From the NCBI GenBank assembly GCA_028023455.1, contig JAQFVV010006208.1:6120963-6184962 (forward strand): a stretch of 64,000 nucleotides of DNA, written 5' to 3'. Of this stretch, positions 11,931 through 23,544 are shown piece by piece (within the stretch, counting starts at the first letter, position 1; each line of letters begins with the position of its first letter). Origin of the DNA: Epiperipatus broadwayi (taxonomy: Eukaryota > Onychophora > Udeonychophora > Euonychophora > Peripatidae). Both the position numbers and the translations under genes were made by a program. Under the pieces are notes generated by a model. It was not told the origin of the DNA and made no database searches. It worked only from the letters and a program-made list of their open reading frames with translations.

Positions 11931-12266
11931 GTATGACCCGTAGCAAGTTTGTGATCAAAGAAGATCGAATTGTATTCATTGTTCAATTGTATGTGTGCTG
12001 CGTGATCCTTGTAGACTATTTGCATGCAATTCTCTATAATACACAGAATTACAAAGTGTAATTTTGTAAACCATTTGAAAAAATTAAATAACATTTAGAT
12101 ATACAGTACAAAATATTCTAAATTCTACATGCAATTAATTAAATTATTAATAGTTAAGGCTTTACTTCATTAGCGTTTGAAATAAATTAATATATATATG
12201 TGCTCTGCGCACAGATAATGAAGTTATTCAATGTACGTAAAATTATCAAAATTTGCCGCCAAGCAC

Positions 12267-12295
12267 TTTCAGGACAGCTTATAGTCCATATTCAT
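12267..12295 (-). ncRNA. HH5 hairpin-GAAA motif
   Basis: Minus strand: ATGAATA, stem GGAC/GTCC, a T, then GAAAGTGC. Same layout as 26891, 35226 and 62921, with a different but still complementary stem. Confidence 0.4.
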
Positions 12296-12649
12296 AGTGA
12301 CTTGTATTTGATTAATAACTATAATATTAATGCAAATTTTATGCAAATTCATATGTAGATGTTACATGGACCATTTTCGAGACAGAGAAAAGCCGGCCTC
12401 TCTTCTGTTGATTGCTGCTGGGTCACTTACAATGTAGTAAGCTTCCCTGATTTTGCGTTTGATACTGTTTGTTTCAGAGCAAATGACACTGTCTGTGGTG
12501 GGTAGAAAAGCATGGCCAGTGGCTCTCTCATGGTCAATGAAAACCGAATTACCTTCAAGCTTTGTTTTAGTTCTGTTATAAAGGTATCAGTGTTGAGTTA
12601 CTCTGGTGGCAATATTAGTTTTAGTCTCCCCATAATATGTTGCACAGAG

Positions 12650-12682
<33 letters not shown>
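12650..12682. repeat. (CA)n(TA)n microsatellite
   Basis: Compound dinucleotide run. Confidence 0.95.
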
Positions 12683-12759
12683 TACATTATTAATGTATTT
12701 ATCTAAAGATTAGATTATCACATGAGGGCACTTTACAAATATATCATTTGTAAATCAAA

Positions 12760-13255
12760 AGTAATAAGATTAAAGTGAGACATAACTGTAAAATTAAAGA
12801 CATCAGTAAATCTGGTATTCAAAAATTAATTGCAGTCTATTACGGGAAGACTAGCAATGAAAATTTCTGGAAATTTTCTATATAAATGAAGACTGAAATT
12901 ATTCACGCTATGGTGTTTTGTTTAATGATTGTCTATGGATGTAGAACCTAGACATTAGAAATTTTTTTTTTTATTATTTTTAAATGGTGATGCTAGTAAA
13001 GTCTTTTGAAAATTTCATGAACAATGAGGGAAATGAACAAGTAAACACTTGTTCATATTATCTGGAGATCTCAATTGAATCATAATGATCCAGCTGAAGA
13101 GATATTATTTTGGTCATGTCATGTGTGTTTGGACACCAGATTGAATGAAAAAGAGAGCAATTAAGAATAAGTGGCTAACTATAATCACAAAGTCTTTGAG
13201 CAACTTGAAAAATCAAACAGCCGATAAGTCATTCTAGAGAAGTGCTATTTATATG
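12760..13255 (+). pseudogene. BovB-like RTE C-terminal remnant
   Basis: A plus frame gives IHAMVFCLMIVYGCRT followed by TLE, matching the AMVFPVVMYGCESWTIKK-type block of BovB-like RTEs, and later RYYFGHVM, matching the YFGHLMRR block. Poly(T) tracts and stops interrupt it. A relic with no coding capacity. Confidence 0.55.
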
Positions 13256-13299
13256 ACATCTTTGATCAAACAATCTAATAATAATAATAATATACAGAG

Positions 13300-13545
13300 A
13301 CTAAACTCTCCATACAATAGCGCCATTCAGTGCAAGCCAGAGTAATTAATGGATGCAAGAAGATTTGTGTATAAAAATTCCTACCTAGTGCCTATTCACC
13401 TAATATCCCAGACTATTCTTGAATCCAGTGATTACTCTGGCTTGCACTAAGTGGCGCTATTGTAGGGAGAGCTTAGCCTCTGTGTAAACAGCTTGTGTAA
13501 GCATAAAGAATGATGATCATGTGATGTTTAGTGGTTTAATAATAA
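13300..13545. mobile_element. Foldback FB1 element
   Basis: Left arm CTCTCCATACAATAGCGCC then AGTGCAAGCCAGAGTAAT; right arm is its complement, ATTACTCTGGCTTGCACT then GGCGCTATTGTAGGGAGAG. The arms are about 60 bp around a spacer of about 75 bp, and the GATCATGTGATGTTTAGTGG outer block follows. Confidence 0.85.
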
Positions 13546-14082
13546 TAATAATTAATAAATTTTATTAATTCTTTTTAAGTTTTACTCGTTAAAGTGTTAT
13601 TTTAAATTTCTTTTATTGTAATAAGTGCGTCTGTTGCCATTTGCTACAAATTTCTTACATTTTTCTTTAAATTGACACAATTAATTTTACAATATATATT
13701 TTTACTTTTTCTTGGCTGTGTTTCAAAAGTTTGTTTCTGTTTTAATCAGTCTATAAAAATTTTAATTTACTTTTAATTTATTTTCGAGTACTTCATATTA
13801 TATTAAACAAACATTTAAAATCTGCAGTTACTTTTAATAAATAAAACTTCCACGAAATCTATAAATCATTATCTCATCAAATTTGAATGAGTTATGTAAA
13901 CACTACAAGTATTTCTGGCATCTTTTAACAGAGACTTTAAAACTGAACACCCACTAATTAAATATATATATTCTCTTAAACAAATATATTCTTTACTTAT
14001 TCGTTAAAACATAAATTTCCTTTATAATTAATTACATAAAGTAAACTTAACTCCAATTCAAACTCATTACTTAAAAATGGTG

Positions 14083-14187
14083 ATTTTTTTTTTCTCCATA
14101 GGTCATAGCATCGGCCAGGAGGCGAACCCACCACCGTCTGCAACCAACTACTTGCTTGCAAGGCGGCTGCGATGACTTGACGTTTTT
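14083..14187 (-). mobile_element. tRNA-derived mini-SINE, copy 2
   Basis: Read on minus: anticodon-like CCTTGCAAGCAAG, B-box-like GGGTTCGCCTCC, GGCCGATGCTATGACC, then an A-rich tail. Close to the copy at 26091. Confidence 0.75.
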
Positions 14188-15812
14188 TTTCTTTTTTTGG
14201 AATATTAAACGCATTATATGTTTATTATCATTATTACGACTACTTTTAAATCCTTTATGCAGAAATGAGATCTGTCTCATATCTAAAATTGATGTATATA
14301 CTTTTTTTTGTACGGATATAGTTTTAAAATGTTCTATATTAAAATAACATTCTATAAATATAATTAAAATTTATGAAGAACAGCATTATTTATAAAATAT
14401 TATTCTATATTCTAATTATTTAACATTTAACCTATATATTATATTTTATTATTTTAATTAACAATTTAAAAATGTTAGAAAAAAAAAAATTCAACAAATG
14501 AATGGAGTATTTTTGATTTTATTTTTAAACAAAAATATTCGTGTATTTCTGAAAAGACCAGGGATAAATAAATAGTCAAAAAAAAAAAAAATTCGCTAAT
14601 TTTTAATACATTTGCATAATAAAGATTCTGTAATAATAAAAAAAACGAAAATAAATAAATAAAATCTATAGGTATAATCCTATTTTTTTCCGACCTTGCA
14701 AAAACAATTTACTAAAATAGAAACAGCTGTAATTTTATCTTCTTGCTACCAGCTGCTAATTTTACACTAAATTCTTTGAAGCTGGCTGGATCCAGGAGCC
14801 AAGCACTCCTTGGAATAGGAGGGTTCCTCTAGATTTGATGGGATTTTCTTTGTCTTGTCAGCAAATTAGGTAAGAATACCATTACGACTTTAATTAAAAT
14901 TGTAATATTATTCTTTATAAAATAATTTTTAAATAAAGTATGAGATAATGTATGGGTATGTCGCGTGGTGTGTGTGTATACATATACGTACGTGCGTGGA
15001 TGCATGTGAACGCACATACGCTTAATATCATATTTTCTAATTATGTTCTTAAAATGAAATAAGCTCTTTTAATATAGTAAAAACTTTTTTTTTTAATTTT
15101 GCCTTGCGTATAAAAATTTATTATATATTTTGAAAAGTTAAAGATTTGTAGACTTTCTTTAACAGCATGTACTACTCTTCATATCTAAAAATAAAATTAG
15201 TTCGATTAATCCTAGTTTTGTTATACATATTGTTTTATTTCATTACAAAAAATAAATGCTAGAATTTCTAAAATGTGATTTTTAACATTTCTTATAATAA
15301 ATCTAACATTACACTTTTGATTTATATGTATATTTAATTTCTTCTACGCTATTTATATAATTATTACTTTATATAAATAATTAAATATTTAAAATTTGTT
15401 ACATATTTTAATATTACTCCAATTTTAGGTTACTTATGTGCCATCATCTGTTCTAAAGAGGCTTTAGGATTGAATAATGAGGCCACCTAAAGACGGTAAG
15501 AAAAATTAACATTGCCATTTTCCAAAAGATATAAAAAGCACCTTGACACGATTAAAATATTTTTTATAACTACAAAAAAATTACAAAATTAATTTTTCAG
15601 AAAATAAATTATACTGATATTATTTGCAAAATATTTTTGGCAATTTGAAATATTGTTAAAAAAGCGAGATTGATACGTCATTACTTCTATTAGATCAATT
15701 ATAAAATGATAAAAAATCAAGTCAGATGTCACATGACCTAATTTTACATTTGTAAATCAATTATATACATTTGACATATGAGTTATTTATATATATAGCG
15801 CTATGTTTTAAT
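14188..15812. other. AT-rich non-coding, with one dispersed repeat fragment
   Basis: About 14901-15012 is the reverse complement of 17525-17640, the central spacer of a foldback element (shared AAATAAAGTATGAGATAATG). Nothing else recognised. Confidence 0.5.
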
Positions 15813-15814
15813 CT

Positions 15815-16345
15815 GTAACAATCATTAGGGACCACCCGCTGCACATGCGCTGTAAACAAAGAACACTTTCAAGGAATACTCTCCTTTCCAAACACAAGAT
15901 AAAGTCTTTTGAAAAGATAGAATGAATCCATTCTATCTCTTTAATCTAAACATATATGTATAGGCAAATCTCAAGCATTTGGAAATGAGAATGTGAAGAT
16001 ATTAATTAATCACTTTTAATTCCATTTGCTACGTTTTTAATTATTGACTCATTGACTCTGCAGCAATTTTTACAATTTACAGCTAGTCAGTATTAGATGT
16101 AATATTAAACATATATATATAATTAGTTGTTTATTTATATAGTGCTATCTTAACAATCATTAAAAATCACCCACTATACATGCGCTATAAACTACTAAAT
16201 ACATCTACGTTTAGGTTAAAAAGGTAGAGTGGATTCATTCTATCTTTTCAAAAGATTTTATCTTGTATTTGGAAAGGATAATATTCTTTAAAAGTGTTTA
16301 TTAGTTTATAGTACTTGTATAGTGGGTGAATCTTAATGATTGTTA
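15815..16345. mobile_element. Foldback family FB3 element
   Basis: Left arm 15815-15945 (AACAATCATTAGG, CATGCGCTGTAAAC, TTTCCAAACACAAGATAAAG, GATAGAATGAATCC) is mirrored by 16225-16345 (GGATTCATTCTATC, GATTTTATCTTGTATTTGG, AATGATTGTTAT). Arms of about 125 bp match well. An extra copy of the arm start lies at about 16150, giving a nested structure. Non-coding. Confidence 0.8.
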
Positions 16346-16429
16346 TATATTTGACATGTAACTTTAAGCATTTTGGCTTTTATAAAATATGTGGTAATAT
16401 TAAGATTATTTAATATATTTACATATATG

Positions 16430-16860
16430 TGTTCAAGTGTATCAGTGTTATGAGATAGAGTGGATAGCGGTGGGTGGTGTGAAAGTCTGTGCTCATATAC
16501 CCTATATATTAATATATTTATAAAGATATTACACATGGGAAAAACAAATGTCATTAACCCCATGTGTTTGTGTGTTTAATTTTAAAAAATTAGATATATT
16601 AATCTTTAATTGAGATTTAATCTTTATATCCATGCTTAGAGATAATTTTTAGTTTAGTAAATGATTAATAGTAGTCATTACTATATTTATCTAAAGTGGT
16701 TAGTGTCAAAGATGTGGGTTAAGTTAATTTGACACTTGTAATTCAAAATGTAATTATTTAATATAGATAAATATTTTTCATATAATAAATATATGAGAGA
16801 TAATGACCTGGACCAACTGACGAGTTGCTGGTTACAGCACCAAATGCACCTTAGGGGTCA
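16430..16860 (+). repeat. HH1-family repeat fragments
   Basis: 16430-16520 carries the family tail (GTGTATCAGTGTTATGAGAT, AGTGGATAG). 16786-16860 carries GACCTGGACCAACTGACGAG followed by a hairpin and CAAA, a degraded HH1 core in which G of GAAA is lost. Confidence 0.6.
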
Positions 16861-17446
16861 TTTGTCTTTTATTCTATCTTTATTTGTATGAATTTAAAAG
16901 AATATGTGGTAATATTGAGGTTATTTAATACTTTTATAAAATATTATAATGATTTAGAATATTAGTTTGCAATTAATATTAATTATTGTTGAAAACTTAT
17001 TACAAATACTTTTAAGAATTCTTGATCTTATGATTATTAATTTTACCTAAGTTAAAAATATATTAACATCATTAATCCTAAAATACTCCAAGCATTTAGC
17101 TCAGTACTATAATAACTAACTCATGAGCTAAGAGATGATTCTCAGCTAAGAAAAAAATATATAAAAAAATCTCAATGCTTATTTACTTATATTATCTCTC
17201 AAGGTACAAACGTCAAAATTAATAATATTGGTTCCAAAATATTTAACACCTTTTCTAATTGAAGAACTTTTGTTTATTCTTGACATCTTCCAGCTGTGAA
17301 GATTATTTACATTGAACATTATCTAAAATATTTATCTGATGTCAATAATGGTTTGCCACCATTTTAAAATTAATCTTAACATATGTTATTATAAGCATCT
17401 AATAATCAAGATTATTTATACTGTAATTTATTAAGTGTTTAAAGTC

Positions 17447-17762
17447 TTTCTTCATATATATTAAACTGTTATATTCTCCTCATATACACCATAATGCAAA
17501 TTTTATATATAATTATTTTATTTTCCTTACAGTTCACATGCATCCATGCACATATGTATACACATACATCACACAACATATCCTTACAATATCTCATACT
17601 TTATTTAAAAATTATTTTATAAAGAATAATATTTTAAAAAGAGCTCTGATGAAGGCTGCAGGACAGTCGAAACTGTAAGGAAAATAAAGGAGCAATTATA
17701 TATAAAATTTGCATTAAGGTGTATATGAGGAGAATATAAGTTTAATATATCTGAAATGTTTA
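17447..17762 (+). mobile_element. Foldback element with central hammerhead-like motif (HH3)
   Basis: Left arm (TATTAAACTGTTATATTCTC, CATATACACCATAATGCAAA, TTTTATTTTCCTTACAGTT) is mirrored by the right arm (AACTGTAAGGAAAATAAA, TTTGCATTAAGGTGTATATG, GAGAATATAAGTTTAATATA). The arms are about 85 bp with few mismatches. The spacer of about 110 bp carries CTGATGA just before the right arm. Another copy of the spacer lies at 14901-15012. Confidence 0.85.
17532..17673 (+). ncRNA. Candidate hammerhead ribozyme HH3, most complete copy
   Basis: CTGATGA at 17646-17652, one extra A, stem GGCTG/CAGTC (one G-T wobble) around CAGGA, then GAAA at 17669-17672 and C at 17673. The left arm supplies G17532, T17533 and T17534, so the strand before T17533 pairs with the strand after GAAA for at least 16 bp, as stem III would, leaving GTT as the expected cleavage triplet. 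Stem I is not evident in the roughly 110-nt loop, and the extra A before stem II is unusual. Inferred from sequence only. Confidence 0.5.
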
Positions 17763-17769
17763 AAGTACT

Positions 17770-19120
17770 GAATACTTTACTAACCATCTATTTGATTTCT
17801 TTAAATGACTGTAGATAGTCATAGAAGGTATAAAAGACAAACAATATAATGCACCAACATATAATAAATAATTATTTTTTTATAAAAATTCAATTTTAAT
17901 AAACTGTTTTACATGCAAGCACATAAATGTGTTCAATTTGTTAATATGTATACATTCTTTCTAAATTTACACATAATTATACTAAATTATGAAAAGTCTC
18001 ATACATCGGTTTTCATATCCCTGACATGAGTTTGAAAGTGAATGAATAAGTGAGGTTTTTTTTTCTTTCAATTACGTTCAAGACATGTTTTTTTTTTTTT
18101 TTGGGGGGGGGGGGGTAGGCAGCTCATATTCAACCAGTTAATTTTTGAATATTACTCAGTAAAAGATATTTCTCTATTCCTCTGTTGGGAAAGCTTTTGC
18201 CCAGTAGCGGTTTGTTTAAAAGCAGTTTATTTTTTACATAACGATATATAATAGTCTATTAGTATTTTTTCTAATTTCTATTTATTAATGTTTTTAAAAT
18301 TCATTTTCATAAATAAAAAGCTAAAAAGATTTTAGGATTTTTAAATTTATTTTAAGAATATGAGAAAATAATTACGAATAAAATAAGTCACTTGACTATT
18401 TAAAAAGATGGACGCTTCTCTAATTAAAGTGTCAACCCTAATAAAAATCTTTAAAACTATATTAGACGCGCATGCAAAAATAGACATAATTAATGAAAAA
18501 ATTTAAGTACTAATTTGATATTAAATATTTCCAAATAATGTCTAAAAGTTATTTTTGATTTTGTTAAAAAGAATTGGTATTTTAATTTAATCTAATTTCG
18601 TAATTCAAAAGTTTTATCAACAAACATACGCTTCCATAATGCAGCACCAGATGTGTATGATATCTGTTTAAGGGAGTTTTACTGTGACCAAAAATGTCCT
18701 TAATACTGTTTATTTTATCATCATCATTAGTTACATATTAAAACTGTTCACTAACCCAATAACGTTCCTAACTGTTTTTGGTCCATTGCTTTAATCTCAT
18801 GGCCATTTTATTCTTTTAGATTACCAATCAACCTTCTTTTATCTTTCACCCTTTCTTTAACATTTTTTCCCCAATCCATCTGCTTCTGAATAGGTGTGCA
18901 ATCCAATTATTCTTCCACTCATAAATATCGTCAATAATAACCTCTTTTCAATCTGATGCTTCATCAATACAAATTCTGATTTTCCATATTTAATTAATAA
19001 TAAAATATACTTTTTTTAAACTTAATAATGAATATTTTCATCTAATTTTATTTGCATAAAATCATTTTATTATCATGTAATATTTAAATACAAGTATAGT
19101 ATATATAACTTTATCTTTCT
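17770..19120. other. Non-coding, no recognised element
   Basis: AT-rich. The only notable item is the T/G tract at 18090-18116. Confidence 0.4.
18090..18116. repeat. Poly(T)-poly(G) tract
   Basis: About 15 T followed by 13 G, an unusually long G run for this AT-rich window. Assembly error in the homopolymer length is possible. Confidence 0.9.
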
Positions 19121-19201
19121 TAATGCATTGCCAAATCCATATAAAATTAATTTATGTTCTTTATTACTTTTGTGATGCATTTTACAATCCATTATTGGCA
19201 G

Positions 19202-19229
19202 TTTCGATTGCCCCAGCAATCTTCTTCAG
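19202..19229 (-). ncRNA. Hammerhead-like core HH2, left arm
   Basis: Minus strand: CTGAAGA, extra A, stem GATTGC/GCAATC with loop TGGG, then GAAA. Position 7 of the hammerhead core is free, so CTGAAGA fits CTGANGA. Confidence 0.42.
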
Positions 19230-19259
19230 AACTTTTATTTATTTTTCTATTTATAAGTT

Positions 19260-19287
19260 CTGAAGAAGATTGCTAGAGCAATTGAAA
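19260..19287 (+). ncRNA. Hammerhead-like core HH2, right arm
   Basis: CTGAAGA, extra A, stem GATTGC/GCAATT (closing G-T wobble), then GAAA. The left arm places GGCAGTT upstream, so a GTT cleavage triplet is available in the folded element. Confidence 0.42.
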
Positions 19288-19527
19288 CAGTTAATAATGG
19301 ATTATAAAAAGCATTATAAAATTAATAAAGAACATAAATGATATTAGTATTATATAGTCTATATGCTTAATCTAATGTGGAAGTTTAAAAGTCTGGGTTC
19401 AAACGCTTTTTATTTGTCATATATGACAACATGACAGATTTTTGAATTCAAATTCAATGTCTGTTTGTTTGCTTAAATGTGACATACCCTCTATAAAATT
19501 GGACTGTCTGTGCATGTATATATTAAA

Positions 19528-19785
19528 CTAGGCAAAACTCCTCCATGCAGTAGTGCCCCTCAAAGCAAGACAGAGTAATTAATGGATACCAGAAGGCTTG
19601 TGCATAAAATCCCTATCTAGTGCCTACTCATCCAATATCCCCAAACTAGATAGGGATTTTCCATTGATTACTCTGTCTTGCTTTGAGTGGCACTACTGTA
19701 TGGAGAGAGTTTTGCCTATTTTAACAACAGTTATGAGCAAACATAGGAGATAGTGATCATGTGATGTTTAAAGGTTATATATTAA
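19528..19785. mobile_element. Foldback FB1 element
   Basis: Left arm AGGCAAAACTC, CAGTAGTGCCCCTC, AAGCAAGACAGAGTAAT; right arm ATTACTCTGTCTTGCTT, GAGTGGCACTACTG, GAGAGTTTTGCCT. The spacer keeps only CCTATCTAGTGCCTACTCAT, so this copy has lost the HH4 motif. The outer GATCATGTGATGTTTAAAGG block is present on the right. Confidence 0.88.
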
Positions 19786-20046
19786 AATTTGAATAAAGGT
19801 TATTACATTCAAACAGTACATGTATAACTGTTACCTTAATATACAGCATAAATATTGTTGAATAATAAATAAATATATGCAAATGTGCACGTTATGCAGG
19901 AGGGACTGATATATAAAATAACCTGCAAGAGTCTAGTGCATATGAATTAATAGTGGAAATCATGTTGTATTTGTCAGCATAGTGAATGCTGATTTAATAG
20001 CGGACAAGTTATCTAGTATCTATGTGTAAAAAACCAAAGTGAAAGG

Positions 20047-20125
20047 TAATACAACAGCTATGTGAACTTTATATATATTCTACGGTGATGGTGAATAACT
20101 AAATTCATATGGAAATTTATTGGAA
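20047..20125 (+). repeat. Possible 5' LTR remnant of a gypsy element
   Basis: Resembles 22412-22497 in direct orientation (CAGCTATGTGAAC versus CAGCTATGCAGAC; both continue TATATTCTAC, GTGAATAACT and AATTCATA). The pair brackets the gag and integrase remnants, as decayed LTRs would. Confidence 0.5.
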
Positions 20126-20689
20126 TTACCTTGAAGAGTACAAAGTAGATTCTACACATTATTTATTTTTCTTTATACCTTTAATTGCAAGTTAATAAAC
20201 TTATGCTGTTACATTTTAATTTGCGTATTATTTAATTAATAAAAGTTAATGATATAACCAGGCACATGTTGAGTAAACACGCCCAAGGAGCACAGCAAAA
20301 TGTCGTAATCAGCAGACCTTTTTTAGAAGAACCCGCACAAACGATAACAGATACAACTATAGCAGAACAATGTGTGCAAACTAGAAGAACAATATAGATA
20401 ATAAAAATGACATTGTTAAATAGTAGTATCAGTGGATTAGATGCAAATAATGCTTTGGCTTGAAAATATATGGAAGTATATGCTTGTTAATAGAATTGAA
20501 TTGAAGAGGATAAAGTTAAAGTAGCTATGCTTTTGTTGTTTTGGGGAAAGATGTTTTGCAAGAGGAAAAACAGTTCTGAGACTCCTAAATCCCCAAAGAC
20601 GTTCCATAATGCCTTTTTCCAGTCACTGACATTTAAATAGGTGGCCCATCTAAGATTTAAAATGAGAAATAACATGATTATGATTTAGT

Positions 20690-21010
20690 GTGATGGACAC
20701 TCGTGAAGAATATTATTTTATGTCCAAACTAGATGACCAGTTAATGGATCAATTATTATATAGAATGATGGATAAAGAATTCAGGAAAGTTTTATTAAGA
20801 GAGCCGAACCTTATATATAAAACCACAATGGCAAATATATTGTATTTGGAGAATGTTGTGGAATTCCAAGTTGCACCATACATGCATAATACCCTTATAG
20901 CTGTTATTAAAACAGAAGCTGACAATTTAGGCTACAGAATATCAAAGGATGTTTTAAGCTGTTATTGCTATGAGAAGACTAGACCATATGAAGAAGTACT
21001 GCACATTTAA
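20690..21010 (+). pseudogene. Ty3/gypsy gag fragment
   Basis: A 106-codon frame. Residues about 17-55 (QLMDQLLYRMMDKEFRKVLL, then REPNL and LENVVEFQ) follow the conserved gag pattern of Mag-like gypsy elements, in which LLREPNLTL precedes a helix ending in a charged segment. Gag forms the cytoplasmic particle. The N-terminal part is missing, and nothing of a zinc knuckle, protease or RT is seen before integrase begins about 250 bp downstream, implying a large internal deletion. Confidence 0.6.
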
Positions 21011-21259
21011 AAAAGAAGAATGTAATGTGTGTAAATTAAAGAGACATTTATCTAACATTTGATGAAACAAATACAAGAGTTTAAAAACCAAGTTAAATTT
21101 GGACTTTAAATCATGGAGAGACAGAATAAAAAAGAAAAAATTAATATCAAGAAGTCGAATTTTAAAAGTCACAAATTGGACTAGAAATGATCCTGAATAT
21201 GGAACTGCAAAATTGTATAAGTTTGACCAAAAAAAGTTGACCAAACTACATTTTTAGGC

Positions 21260-22115
21260 CAGTAATGTTTGCATTCTTATGACTGGCCATGTAATCATAC
21301 CATCTGAAGGTTGAAAGCAAGTGCTCAGTTCCTATATAAGATGCACCCAGGTGTAGTATGTATGAAAACCTTAGCTAGATCATATGTTTGGTGGCCTAAT
21401 TTGGACTAGAAAATAGGAGCATATGGTGAAGAATTGTTTAGAATGTCAATTCATTGCTAACTTGCCTCCAAAGAGATTTGAATCTTGGCCAAAGACCCCA
21501 TGGGAGAGATTATAAATAATTACATATTTCTAATTGTGATTGATTCATAATCTAAGATGGAGTATAAGCTTGTCAAAAATACGAACACAGAGTTATATTA
21601 TTAGAGCCTTGAAAGAAATCTTCACAAAACCAGAGATATTTAAAAACTATTGTGACCAACAATGGAACTAGTTTTGCATTGCAGGAGTTCAATGAATTTT
21701 CGGCTGATAAAGAAATGTCAGAGTTTGACACCACCATACTATTCTGAATCGAATGACTTAAATTGACACTAAATAAAACATTAACATGGATATAAATGAA
21801 GCATTAGTAGATGTGATGTTTTATCAACACTTCACACTAAGTACATCACCAATGATGATACCAGAAGAAATGTTAACATGTTGAAAGTTTTGCACACACC
21901 TGTCAAAGCTATTACCAGCTAATAAATAATTGATGAAAACAATTTGGATTGCGAGGAATTTAAAGTCTGTCAACAAGTTTGGGTTAGAGATATTTTGAAA
22001 AAAAAAATGGCTTCCTGATGTGAGAATAGAATTATTCGCTAAACAAATTGGAGTAATTAAATTGAAAAATGAAAAACAATTGAAGAGACATATCAATCAC
22101 CTATGACCACATTAG
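21260..22115 (+). pseudogene. Ty3/gypsy integrase remnant
   Basis: Translations in shifting plus frames give MTGHVIIPSE, KMHPGVVCMKTLARSYVWWP and NNYIFLIVIDS, the zinc-binding domain and start of the catalytic core of gypsy integrases; then EALVDVMFYQ, CEEFKVCQQVWVRD, QIGVIKLKNEKQLKRHINHL, the C-terminal domain. Many stops and frameshifts, and the core is shortened. It belongs with the gag fragment at 20690 and the LTR-like repeats at 20047 and 22412. Confidence 0.75.
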
Positions 22116-22411
22116 ATTAAGATTTCAGATGTGATAGTGACCATTTTTATTAGATAATAAGAAAAGAGAATTCTTATAAAAAGGGGTGACTGCTTCATCA
22201 TCAGCTACATAAAATGAGGAAATACTTTCTGATAGCCAGCCAAAGAAATTAGATCTTACCGAAATGAGTATTAAATCAGACAGTCAAGCTGTAGAACCAG
22301 CGGGATGATTTATAAACAATCTGATGAAGGAAAAAAACTTTTCAGGATAAAGAAAAATCATTACCACTTTATTACTACACTAGAAAAATTACATATAAGA
22401 AATCAATGTGA

Positions 22412-22497
22412 ATGACAACACACAGCTATGCAGACTATATATATATATATTCTACTGTTTGTGTGAATAACTGAATTCATACAACAATTTATTAACT
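22412..22497 (+). repeat. Possible 3' LTR remnant of the same gypsy element
   Basis: Direct repeat of 20047-20125, truncated on the right where an HH1-family repeat begins near 22530. Confidence 0.5.
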
Positions 22498-22529
22498 ATA
22501 GTAAAGGGAGGAATTTGAACTTAGGATTT

Positions 22530-22800
22530 TTAGTCTATATTCATTTTCCACTCCGTCTCAAACAACAAATACACTTGCGAAAATAGACAAATGATCCCCC
22601 AATGTATGTATTTTGTGCAGAACCAGCATTCATCAGTTGGGCTAGATCATAATCTCTCACACAGATATTCATTCAGTGCTCAGCTTATATTTAGATAGCA
22701 AGCTGTGGATGTGTTTTTATCGATGGTTGCTATTTTTTCATGGTCTGGCATAAAAATAGACATCTTGTTATGTAACTTCCTGTCCATCGATATTTCAGTA
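22530..22800 (-). mobile_element. HH1-family repeat
   Basis: Minus-strand order: ATATAAGCTGAGCACTGA, a spacer, CCCAACTGATGA at about 22641-22630, a hairpin, AAAATACATACATTGGGG, and the family tail. The core at 22611-22636 is degraded (AAAA instead of GAAA). Confidence 0.65.
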
Positions 22801-22819
22801 AGTGATTTTTTTGGTAGAC

Positions 22820-23330
22820 ATATAAGGTGTTATATGTTGATGTAGCATTGCTACATTTAGGGTATCATCTATGCTCATGCGGTTTATTTAAATTAACACC
22901 AACTTCAAATGCTGCACCATCTTTTCAGCTATCCCATTGGATTCTGGGTGGTATGAATGAGCATGGCTATGCATCAGCCCCTCCTCCCTCATCTAAAAAT
23001 GTTTCAAATTCTTCACAACGAATCCAATCCCATTGTCTGAAACCAAGACATCCGGTGATCCATGATATGGAAATATTTCCCAGAATATGCGGAAGGTTTC
23101 TGGAGCACTTATATTTTTTGCTCATTTGTATTCTCCCCTCTTGGAGTCAGCATCTACTAGAACAAAAAAATTTCCATTTATAGAACTTCATGGTATATAT
23201 CCATATGTCTCCATGTTCTGTGTGTTTTAGGCCATGTTATATATTTCTTTTTAGGGGCATTTGCAGTAGATTGACAAGATTGACATTTTTTATATGTGTT
23301 TCTATAATTGCCCCCATACTTGATCAATAT
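22820..23330 (-). pseudogene. Second Ty3/gypsy integrase catalytic core
   Basis: Minus-strand translation shows a complete DDE triad across frameshifts: FFVLVDADSK (first Asp, near 23155), FPYHGSPDVLVSDNG (second Asp, codon in 23029-23037) and SYHPESNGIAEKMVQH (Glu, near 22925). This enzyme inserts element cDNA. The zinc finger is only hinted at further right. Strand and sequence differ from the 21260-22115 copy, so it is an independent insertion. The plus-strand frame at 22827-23183 is its shadow. Confidence 0.8.
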
Positions 23331-23544
23331 ACATAACTGTGGGCTAGGGATTTTGCTGTGATCACACCAGGATACCCTTGATGCAGTATTTCTAATATTT
23401 TAGAGTGACCTACAAGGTAATGCCATACTTTAATGAATATTCATAGCAGCAGATTTGGAACAAGTGAATACAATTTAAAGTTATGATTGCATTATTTGAT
23501 TGTCATGGTTAGATAAAAATTTATATAGTGTTAAAATAGCATTC

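Larger units (their letters stand above)
19130..19345. mobile_element. Foldback element with HH2 motif in both arms
   Basis: Left arm (GCATTTTACAATCCATTATT, GGCAGTTTCGATTGCC, CTTCTTCAGAACTT) is mirrored by the right arm (AAGTTCTGAAGAAG, GCAATTGAAACAG, AATAATGGATTATAAAAAGC). Each arm contains the CTGAAGA, hairpin, GAAAC core. The same family occurs at 42880-43075. Confidence 0.85.

Noticed and set aside
22827-23183. 118-codon plus-strand frame
   Set aside because: Antisense shadow of the minus-strand gypsy integrase, which has all three catalytic residues.
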